From Lineus longissimus (lineage: Eukaryota > Nemertea > Pilidiophora > Heteronemertea > Lineidae), in assembly GCF_910592395.1 (NCBI RefSeq), contig NC_088317.1:6944001-7008000 (forward strand): a stretch of DNA of 64,000 nucleotides, given 5' to 3'. The notes below the pieces were generated by a model. That model worked only from the letters and a program-made list of their open reading frames with translations. It was not told where the DNA came from and did not search any database. Positions 51,688-61,544 of the stretch are shown one piece after another; positions within the stretch are counted from its first letter, which is position 1, and each line of letters starts with the position of its first letter. The position numbers were made by a program, and so were the translations under genes.

Positions 51688-53011
51688 CAACCTGTTATGA
51701 TAATAAGTACATGTACTGGATATTCTAATCTACACTGAAGCACTCGTTATTCAGCAACATGGACTGATCGATATATACTTAGTTGATTTTAATTGATTCA
51801 AAAATAATATGAATATCATCGAGGCAAATTAATAAATATATAAACAATGGATTTGATACAAAATTAAAAGAAATATTTGATTGACAATAGTCTGTATTTG
51901 ACAGACAACCAAAAGGAAAATTCATACTTCAGTTGCAGCCAAAGAGCGATGCAAATTCCCTTGAACATCACAATTAAGATGCAGCATTCAAGGTGAAAGA
52001 TAAGTCATTGCGTCCCAAACTGTTAGCGACTATGAATTCACAGATTATTGTAAACCCCTTTATCATTGCAGTCCTATATGTTTGCCAAAACTTCATTTCG
52101 GGATTATGCGCAGTTTTATTTTTCTTCCAGATTGCATTTTCCAGGGATAAAACCACCGAGTTAAACATTTTCTTGCCTCTAAACTTTGCAAAAAACGCAA
52201 AAATATTAGGCTCATAAAGGGGTTTACAGTAGTTCATATATTTTCGTACATGTATGAGAAAAATGAAAAAATCAAAGAAAATGTCTTTCCTACATTAGCC
52301 TCTGAATGGATTTATACTAAAAATATGATACAAGATGACATTGATTGTTAAATTTTTTGCTCAAATATGTTGGCATAAAATACTGTAAACCCTTTTATAT
52401 CTGCAGAAGGGGGGGTCAAAAATAACACAAACATTGAAATTAATGGCACGAAAACACGAATCTTATGTCAAGAACATCCATTTGCAGAAGTTTAAAATGG
52501 TAGCGAAATTTGAAAAGGAAATTTTCACTGCAATTCAGAGACATGCTAACAAAGGGGTTTACAGTAGGCATATTGTACAGACGTCCATAAACTGGCTGAA
52601 ACACAAAATAGAGCCTTCTGATTGCAAATGAGCAAATGAATTCAGATTTATTTAGTGGACAATGGGGTAGCAGATTTTTGATAAAAATCATTGCAGATAG
52701 CACAGCTAGGCGTGTACATTTTCAAGGCCCGTTCGAATATGATAACGATGCCAACTGCTGATGAGGTAAAAGACGTCACCTGATGACACGCGAACAAGCC
52801 AACAGAGCCAACAAATTACGTCATTGAACCTTGTGAGACACGACTGGTTTCGCACTGATCGTTTCACCTTGGTTTTTTTTCTGGTATCAAAAGATACATC
52901 ATAAACCCTGAAAAGTTCTACAAGTCACAGTGCCCTGTAGCGGATTTGAATAGCTTCTAACTCATACCATCGCAACTAACCCCAAATTCTGCTTTCCGAA
53001 ATGCCTTAAGG

Positions 53012-53237
53012 GTTGACCATGGTACTGCCATTTTGGCTATAACTTGAAAACCTAAAGCAATCAGAACACCTTCAAAATGAAGTAAACGCCGATTTCAATG
53101 GCGGGAGTCTGTTCTCTGGGAATCAAAGAACAGACACCCGCCATTGAAAATTTACATTCACCTTGTTTGGAGGGAGTTTTAATTGCTTTAGAATTTCTAA
53201 TTCTAGCCAAAATGGTGGTACGTATGGTCAACCCCAA
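53012..53237. mobile_element. 226-bp near-perfect palindromic MITE
   Basis: GGTTGACCATGGTACTGCCA at the left is mirrored by GTGGTACGTATGGTCAACC at the right. The centre is TTTCAATGGCGGG...CCCGCCATTGAAA (53093-53150) with AGTCTGTTCT / AGAACAGAC next to a short loop. Confidence 0.75.
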
Positions 53238-53670
53238 ACTACCATACATTCTCACCCAACGCTAACTGAGTGTGGTTGGGCAGGGAACCTTTGATAAAGG
53301 AGGCTATCTACAACCACGTGCACGGGAACACGTACATGTACAACATCAACGAGGGACAACACCGTCTGTCTGTGACGGCGTTCTAGCCACATCTTGCAAT
53401 CCGTGTGAAGTGGTCAGCAATCAGACCCAAGAAGGACTAATCGTCATTTTGTTCTTTCCATCAAAACAGACAGAGGTCAAGATCTCCTTGGTTAAAAATA
53501 TGATCATTTCCTATTAGCTGTACCATTGGTCACAGTGATTACCACAGTGGGATATTCAGCATAATTCATCTGATTTCTTCGTTAATTTGATTTCTGCTTT
53601 GTAACGACACAAGATTTAACACTTGCATAGAAAATATAATTTCTAGTTACGTGTCTAGTGTGTTTGAACT

Positions 53671-53852
53671 AAAGTAGAACCTCTCTATTAAGGACACCCT
53701 CTGGACTCACAAGTGCTGTCCTTAATAGAGAGGTGTCCTGATTAGAGAGGTCAAACTGAATGGAAACAATCAATTTGGGACCAAAACTAGTGTCCTTAAT
53801 AGAGAGACTGTCCTTGATAGAGAGGTGTCCGCTAAGGGAGGTTCCACTGTAC
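53671..53852. mobile_element. pogo-like MITE copy near the ATG3 3' end
   Basis: AGTAGAACCTCTCTATTAAG to GGGAGGTTCCACTGTAC. The full family interior is intact, making this one of the best copies for a consensus. Confidence 0.85.
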
Positions 53853-54484
53853 GTAAACTGGAATATACCTTCTTAAGAAAGCAAAAAAGTGAACAAAATA
53901 CACGTATATGTTATTATTCATAGCTGCTTTCCATCCATGGAAATTAACATCATCTTGACTAAGGGAACCTAGAATACTGTCACTCAAACTGCAAGATCTG
54001 GTAATGCAGCGGTCAATATAAACCCTGCACCCCCTCCCTCCACCGAATAAACTGACACTTTGCTTTTGTTCTAGGATCGTGACTCGACACTTAAACAAAC
54101 AGCACTTGATATGACATTGTCTGGGGTTCACAACACTGTTCTCAAATTTTTCACTGAAATTGTTCACTTTTTACAGCAAGTAACTTTACCATTCTGAATG
54201 ATGAAAGGGTCAACAGGTACGCAACACTAAGTTATCTTTCTCATCAACAGGGATTTGACAAGTAGAAAGACACAGTTCACCAGAATTCAACAAATTACTT
54301 GACACTAAAATAGTAATGAAACCTTGGGGTACATGGTTGACATTGTCTGCTGCATATAAAATGAAAGTAAACCAAAGAAACCGAGTATAAAAATATGGCA
54401 AATATATCATCTGATGAACTGATATCACATGACGATGTCACAGATTGGCTGTCACATGACTAGGCGGATTTTCTTTTCCGATGA

Positions 54485-57400
54485 TCACATGGTGAAGTGT
54501 CGCGTGTAGTCGTATTCTATCGTCGGGATCACAGCCTGAACGAACTTCAGGAAAATCAACAAGTACCTGAAAATTTCAGTTAAGAATAATAATAAGATTT
54601 GATAAAAATTTGGTGATGATCGAGCCCTCAGTTAGGGAGCTATAGCACCTTTGTGTTTACGGTTTTAGGCACCTGGTGGCAAAATCAGGAATCGAACCGG
54701 ATCGATATTTGGTCTCCCAGGCGTCATGACATAGGGGAACATATGAACCAAGTTGCATGTCAATAGCTCCAGCAGTTACAAAACATGACTTTCTATCGGA
54801 CAACCTCTCTAGAGGCGAGCTAAAAAGGATACATATGAACACCTAGCTCGCCACCACCATCGGCAACCGTCTGTATTATCTTCTTCATGACGTCAGCATG
54901 TCTGCACGGATGTATAGACGCCATTGGTGAGCCAGCCAGTAGGTACGGATGTGCCTCCATGGTAACAGTCTTCTTGACGTGGTCCTGACTGAAATCTTCG
55001 TACATTTGGTCCACAGTGAGAATTTTGCGGTTCTAGAAGATAATCAGGGTAAAATTCAACTTGCAACTACCGTAGAACCTCTCTATTAAGGACAACCTCA
55101 GGATTGACAAGTGCTGTCCTTAATAAGGAGGTGTCCTGATTAGAGAGGTCAAATTGAATGGAAACAAACAATTTGGGACCAAAACTAATGTCCTTAATAG
55201 AGAGGTTGTCCTTAATAGAGAGGTGTCTGCTAAGGGAGGTTCCACTGTATTAAGTGGTTGGGTCATATTTTCTGAATGGTACATGTGGTGTCTCGAAGAG
55301 GACACCATATGTACCCGGGACAACTTAAAGACAACATGGTGAAGGACAATGTCCCCCGAATTGAGCACGATGGGCCTTACTTGGGACGTGGCATCCTCGT
55401 TTACCGAAGACCAAATGAAGTGGAGAGATTGTGAGGGCACTAATCCCGCTTGGGATGAAGTGCCCAACCGGGCCTGAAATTCTGGTAGGCAATTTCTGGT
55501 GCCTTTCCTCTTTGCCTTGGTACTCTTGAAATTTCTTCCATGTAGAGTGTTCCATTTTTCTCAAAACTGGCAAGAATGCCTATGGGCCGTGAAAACCGCA
55601 AAAAATCTGTACATGTTTTTGTAAGCGGTCGTCGCTCGCGCAAACTTGTCTTGCAGGTTTTTGTGAAAGAGGACGTCGGCGAACGCGGTCGTATATCAAA
55701 ACAGACGTTGGGTGGCGCTCGCGCAAACTTCCCTCACATGTTTTTGTGAAAGAGGACGTCGGCGAACGCGGTCGTATAAAAAAACAGACGTTGGGTGGCG
55801 CTCTCGAGACGGGTCATCCTATTTAGCGTCCAGTGGCGTCCAACGCGAAATAATAGGGTGTATATGGTTAAAAATGTTTTCAAGCTCCTAAAACACTTTC
55901 AATAAACAAGATTTAGAAGTTTGGTGGAGTTTGCAAACCTAGTTTTTGAATAATCATCACCAGAAAACGATCTTAGTATGCCAACCTGATGCCAGATCCC
56001 GATTCCGCTTTTTCTATAAACCCAAGGAACGGCAGCTAAAACAAACATGGCGTCCAGTACGCTAAATAGGATGACCCGTCTCGAGCGCCACCCAACGTCT
56101 GTTTTTTTATACGACCGCGTTCGCCGACGTCCTCTTTCACAAAAACATGTGAGGGAAGTTTGCGCGAGCGCCACCCAACGTCTGTTTTGATATACGACCG
56201 CGTTCGCCGACGTCCTCTTTCACAAAAACATGCAAGACAAGTTTGCGCGAGCGACGACCGCTTACAAAAACATGTACAGATTTTTTGCGGTTTTCACGGC
56301 CCATAAATGCGCTTGAGAAAACCGTTCTCACTTACCTCATCATAACCTAATAACCATAGCCTTGGTGTCTTGTAATATTTATCATATGTGATATTGAGGT
56401 CATATGTTCGTGTTTGTAAAATACCGCTTTCCTCCATAGCACCTTTTCCAGCATCCTTCGAGAATTTACTTATATCCAACGTGGCCTAAAAATACCAAAA
56501 AAAATAAAGCATTATAAAAAATCTGCAGCAAATTCTTTATATTGCAACATTAATTTTTAAGAGACTTGATGCTCTTGATACAGAAAAGTTGCAATCAGGC
56601 TACCAATAATACAGGATTTTACAGTATAGTGTTCGTCAACAAATATCAGCTACACATGTTCAACCCCAAGCAACTGATTCCAGGTAATTTACAATATGAA
56701 ATCTTTTTAATTGTGTTCAAAATTGGGCAGAAGATACAGAAAACTGTATCATGTCTAATTTTGTTTTGGCCTTACATGCAAATCAAGATCGAAAAAGGGA
56801 TTAGTCCAAGTCAAAAATCGTTGTTAAGCAATTTCTCTGGCCTTTTCTCAGAAACCGCACTCCAATGTAACTTTTAAAACAATAAGTATAGAATTATTTC
56901 ATCCAGCTGCTTAACGGCATTACAAAACATTTTTAAAAGACTTGATGCTCTTGATACATAAAAGTTGCAATCAGGCTACCAATAATACAGGATTTTACAG
57001 TATAGTGTTCGTCAACAAATATCAGCTACACATGTTCAACTCCAAGCAACTGAAGGCATGTCCAGATTTCAGGCTTTAAAATGACCTAGTTTAGGACTAA
57101 TACCAAATTGCTAATACCTATTATTCACAGGAGTATTACATATTGACCAAATCCACCACTCACAGAAGGTTGACAAAACCAGTGGCAGATATGGCATGGA
57201 AATCAGCCTCGAGAAGACAAACACAAAGGCATCCAACGGAGGTCAACAGATTGACGTGTGCTTAAGAGACTACCACCAAGAACAAGTGGCAGAGTTCATC
57301 TACCAAGGTGCGACACTCTTCATAAGCTTCCATATCTTCAGCTTCCCCTTCAACCCTCTCCCAATACTTACATCATCCTCTGCCTCCAACATGCCACTCT

Positions 57401-60400
57401 CTTCATAAGCTTCAATATCTTCAGCTTCCCCTCCAGCCCTCTCCCAATACTTACATCATCCTCTGCCTCCAACATGCCGCTCTCTTCATAGGCTTCCATA
57501 TCTTCAGCTTCCCCTTCAACCCTCTCCCAATACTTACATCATCCTCTGCCTCCAACATGCCGCTCTCTTCATAAGCTTCAATATCTTCAGCTTCCCCTCC
57601 AGCCCTCTCCCAATACTTACATCATACTCTGCCTCCAACATGCCGCTCTCTTCATAGGCTTCCATATCTTCAGCTTCCCCTTCAACCCTCTCCCAATACT
57701 TACATCATCCTCTGCCTCCAACATGCCACTCTCTTCATAAGCTTCAATATCTTCAGCTTCCCCTCCAGCCCTCTCCCAATACTTACATCATCCTCTGCCT
57801 CCAACATGCCGCTCTCTTCATAGGCTTCCATATCTTCAGCTTCCCCTCCAACCCTCTCCCAATACTTACATCATCCTCTGCCTCCAACATGCCGCTCTCT
57901 TCATAGGCTTCCATATCTTCAGCTTCCCCTCCAACCCTCTCCCAATACTTACATCATCCTCTGCCTCTAACATGCCGCTCTCTTCATAGGCTTCCATATC
58001 TTCAGCTTCCCCTCCAACCCTCTCCCAATACTTACATCATCCTCTGCCTCCAACATGCCACTCTCTTCATAAGCTTCAATATCTTCAGCTTCCCCTCCAG
58101 CCCTCTCCCAATACTTACATCATCCTCTGCCTCCAACATGCCGCTCTCTTCATAGGCTTCCATATCTTCAGCTTCCCCTTCAACCCTCTCCCAATACTTA
58201 CATCATCCTCTGCCTCCAACATGCCGCTCTCTTCATAAGCTTCAATATCTTCAGCTTCCCCTCCAGCCCTCTCCCAATACTTACATCATCCTCTGCCTCC
58301 AACATGCCACTCTCTTCATAAGCTTCAATATCTTCAGCTTCCCCTCCAGCCCTCTCCCAATACTTACATCATCCTCTGCCTCCAACATGCCGCTCTCTTC
58401 ATAGGCTTCCATATCTTCAGCTTCCCCTTCAACCCTCTCCCAATACTTACATCATCCTCTGCCTCCAACATGCCACTCTCTTCATAAGCTTCAATATCTT
58501 CAGCTTCCCCTCCAGCCCTCTCCCAATACTTACATCATCCTCTGCCTCCAACATGCCGCTCTCTTCATAGGCTTCCATATCTTCAGCTTCCCCTCCAACC
58601 CTCTCCCAATACTTACATCATCCTCTGCCTCCAACATGCCGCTATCTTCATAGGCTTCCATATCTTCAGCTTCCCCTCCAACCCTCTCCCAATACTTACA
58701 TCATCCTCTGCCTCTAACATGCCGCTCTCTTCATAGGCTTCCATATCTTCAGCTTCCCCTCCAACCCTCTCCCAATACTTACATCATCCTCTGCCTCCAA
58801 CATGCCACTCTCTTCATAAGCTTCAATATCTTCAGCTTCCCCTCCAGCCCTCTCCCAATACTTACATCATCCTCTGCCTCCAACATGCCGCTCTCTTCAT
58901 AGGCTTCCATATCTTCAGCTTCCCCTTCAACCCTCTCCCAATACTTACATCATCCTCTGCCTCCAACATGCCGCTCTCTTCATAAGCTTCAATATCTTCA
59001 GCTTCCCCTCCAGCCCTCTCCCAATACTTACATCATCCTCTGCCTCCAACATGCCACTCTCTTCATAAGCTTCAATATCTTCAGCTTCCCCTCCAGCCCT
59101 CTCCCAATACTTACATCATCCTCTGCCTCCAACATGCCGCTCTCTTCATAGGCTTCCATATCTTCAGCTTCCCCTTCAACCCTCTCCCAATACTTACATC
59201 ATCCTCTGCCTCCAACATGCCGCTCTCTTCATAAGCTTCAATATCTTCAGCTTCCCCTCCAGCCCTCTCCCAATACTTACATCATCCTCTGCCTCCAACA
59301 TGCCGCTCTCTTCATAGGCTTCCATATCTTCAGCTTCCCCTCCAACCCTCTCCCAATACTTACATCATCCTCTGCCTCCAACATGCCGCTATCTTCATAG
59401 GCTTCCATATCTTCAGCTTCCCCTCCAACCCTCTCCCAATACTTACATCATCCTCTGCCTCTAACATGCCGCTCTCTTCATAGGCTTCCATATCTTCAGC
59501 TTCCCCTCCAACCCTCTCCCAATACTTACATCATCCTCTGCCTCTAACATGCCGCTCTCTTCATAGGCTTCCATATCTTCAGCTTCCCCTCCAACCCTCT
59601 CCCAATACTTACATCATCCTCTGCCTCTAACATGCCGCTCTCTTCATAGGCTTCCATATCTTCAGCTTCCCCCTCCTCATCTTCCTCCGCCTCCTCCTCC
59701 TCATCTTTTTCAGCAGGTTTTGTTTTTGAGTCCAGCGTCATCTCGGCAATACCCTCAGCAGCTCCCCCAACCCCACCTTCTGAAACCAAATTTCTTTTAA
59801 CATTATTATCAATGAAAAGGCAAGGGTCATTGTGCTCACTGTATAGATAGTTGGTGATTAGGAATTCATGATGGTTAAGAATACTACAAGTACCGGTATA
59901 GTATTTAGGTCAAATCAAAATCAGTATGACATGTGATATATCCTTGCTTGGGAGTACCTACCATAAATATATTATCGAAAACGAGTCATTTATAAGCAAG
60001 ATATTGCCCTTTGACCTTCTCAGTTTTGGCTCCCCGGTGGCCAAGTCCACAATCAGATCAAACAGAAATTTGGTTTCAGAAGTTATCTGACGTAGGGGAT
60101 CATGTATACCAAGCTTCAAGTCCATAGCTTAAGTGGTTAAGTTAAGCTTAACAGGACCAAGGTCAACAGTAGAAACTTACACCCTGGCTACGGGAAAAGG
60201 TCATCCTATATAGATGGATATCTTTGTTTACAAAATGACATCATTAGCGTTGGCTGCGCGGGCATACTTGTATCTCAACAGAGGGGCGGGGTGTGTGACA
60301 TAATATCAACGTCCACGATCGTTGTTGATTCACTTGGACACGAGAAGTTTTTCTCGCCTATCTCGTGACTTGCATGATATTTTAGAATAACACTTGGATA

Positions 60401-61544
60401 CGATTTTGTCACAATAACAGCCGTACATCATCGGTTAAGCATCATTATGTGATCGAGAGAAATCTCAGCAGGACGATGATTTGTAGCAACTTTTCCTCAT
60501 GAAAACCATGTTGAAGAGATAGAAGAGTGCGCGCGTGTGATGTTTACAAATTAATCGTTACGTCAGCAGATATCCATCTATTAGAGATTATCTAGAGGCA
60601 AAGGTCAACCGTTGAAAACAGAAGAGTTTTAAAAGGGCACAAAACATCTACAGAGGAATCTAATGTTGATCTCACCTGCAAAATGATGCGTATCCACCCA
60701 TCCTCCGTCTTCATCATCCTCATCAACCACCTTCTCAAACTCCTCTTGATGTCCATCCAACTGCTTCACCCTCTTGTAACATGGAACTGTAGCAAAACAT
60801 GAATATACATGTAGATCTTAGTCCATGTATGACTGAGGGTCTGCTGTACAGGATGTTTCTAAAAACATGGTAGAGTACAGCAAAGTTGAATTATTTTTTA
60901 AATTCACTCAGGCGTACTTTTGCGCATAATTTTGTTTACCAAGTTCACTACCTGTCTCAGAGTGCAGCCAATTAGGTGGTCAACCCAGTTACCCTTGTTG
61001 ATGTACAGACAAAACAGATAAGATAAAATTGCCCACCCAGCTGGCAACCGATAGGTGATAAGCCAGTTGGCAACAAGTCACAAGTGAGGGACAGGTCAGT
61101 TGGATTGATTTTTTGAGTGTTACATTCTTCAACCATCCCCATAATGCCCAACATGACTTCTGTTAGATGCACAAGTAGTATTTAGATGGTGGCTTCCAAC
61201 AAATGGGCTGGTGGGATAGGAAATGGGAGGGATAAGAGACTAGAGCTCTTGTTAATTTTCTATCCAATCAAAATAGACGAGATTAACCCTCGCTGTTCCC
61301 CCGAGTAGTACAATGTTTCCCCACATATAACATCCTGTATATACATGTACACTTTAAAAACATCTCATTTCCACTCACCATTTCTAGTCAGAAGGAACTG
61401 CTTTTCCTTTGGTAGATATGGTTTGATTTTGGCCTCCTCTGACACAACACCCCATTGCCAGGTTGGACAATGGTGAACAAGGTGATCACCAGCCACAACA
61501 AATTCTTCAGGTGTCAGAACACCAGTTTCTTTGAATTTGGATTC
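54485..61544 (-). CDS. ATG3: ATG3, E2-like enzyme of LC3/ATG8 lipidation (6 exons; first coding exon not in window)
   Basis: ATG3 receives ATG8/LC3 from ATG7 as a Cys thioester and transfers it to phosphatidylethanolamine during autophagosome formation. Exons in transcript order: 61544-61379, 60786-60676, 59779-59613, 56485-56336, 55032-54833, 54566-54485 (TGA). Phases agree throughout and sum to 291 codons; adding the usual 24-residue first exon gives about 315, against 314 in human. Conserved blocks: [39 protein letters not shown], the acidic flexible region, [42 protein letters not shown] with the catalytic Cys in HPC, and [19 protein letters not shown]. The N-terminal amphipathic helix exon was not found between 61545 and 64000 and probably lies beyond. 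Odd points: a tandem array seeded by exon 59613-59779 and a weak donor after exon 55032-54833. Confidence 0.95.
54595..54827 (-). mobile_element. Partial GGTCA-family repeat abutting an ATG3 splice donor
   Basis: CACCTGGTGGC, CGAACCGGATCGATATTTGG and a terminus AGAGGCGAGCTAA match the right part of 51400-51687. The terminus stops about 5 bp from the donor of ATG3 exon 55032-54833, which reads CATAT|GTATCC. Confidence 0.65.
55068..55249. mobile_element. pogo-like MITE copy in an ATG3 intron
   Basis: TACCGTAGAACCTCTCTATT to GGGAGGTTCCACTGTA. It starts 36 bp upstream (in gene sense) of the acceptor at 55032. Confidence 0.85.
55581..56305. mobile_element. GC-rich 725-bp foldback element in an ATG3 intron
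   Basis: Left arm 55581-55829 and right arm 56059-56304 are almost exact reverse complements, starting TATGGGCCGTGAAAACC. Each arm contains two tandem copies of a unit with GTGAAAGAGGACGTCGGCGA, ACGCGGTCGTAT and GACGTTGGGTGGCGCTCGCG. The 230-bp centre has no transposase. The arms are much more CpG-rich than their surroundings. Confidence 0.85.
56573..57054. repeat. Direct repeat of about 115 bp, 366 bp apart
   Basis: 56573-56690 and 56939-57054 are nearly identical (GACTTGATGCTCTTGATACA ... CAACTGA). A recent local duplication in the ATG3 intron. Confidence 0.85.
57130..57312 (+). mobile_element. Reverse-transcriptase fragment of a non-LTR element, cut by the ATG3 array
   Basis: The plus-strand frame reads [12 protein letters not shown], then about 30 residues later VAEFIYQGA. 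This resembles the LINE reverse transcriptase thumb boundary (GLxINxxKTK ... VxxFxYLGS). It ends abruptly where the 83-bp array begins. It is antisense to ATG3 and not a functional ORF. Confidence 0.55.
57310..59672 (-). repeat. 83-bp tandem array (about 28.5 units) of the ATG3 exon end plus its 5' splice site
   Basis: CTTCATA anchors recur from 57318 to 59642, exactly 28 periods of 83 bp. In gene orientation each unit is 60 exonic bases (20 codons, start [13 protein letters not shown]) followed by 23 intronic bases starting GTAAGTATTGGGAG. The native exon end is 59613-59672; all other units sit in the intron. Three unit types occur, with a 9-unit (747 bp) higher-order repeat: the marker GCTATCTTC appears at 58641 and 59388. 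Every unit I read keeps ACTTAC, so every copy keeps a GTAAGT donor. The far end abuts a LINE fragment at 57310. Confidence 0.97.
59813..60160. mobile_element. Partial GGTCA-family repeat upstream of ATG3 exon 59779-59613
   Basis: Starts AATGAAAAGGCAAGGGTCAT (compare AATGGCCAGGGCCATTGTGC at copy B), then CATTGTGCTCACT, TACCTACCATAAA and CCGGTGGCCAAGTCC. Diverged and internally deleted. Confidence 0.6.

Noticed and set aside
57196-57491. Open frames repeating [20 protein letters not shown]
   Set aside because: Antisense translation of the 83-bp array joined to a LINE fragment; no separate gene.
57310-59672. CRISPR-like regular array
   Set aside because: Units are contiguous 83-bp tandem copies without unique spacers, and each is recognisably an ATG3 exon end; the genome is eukaryotic.
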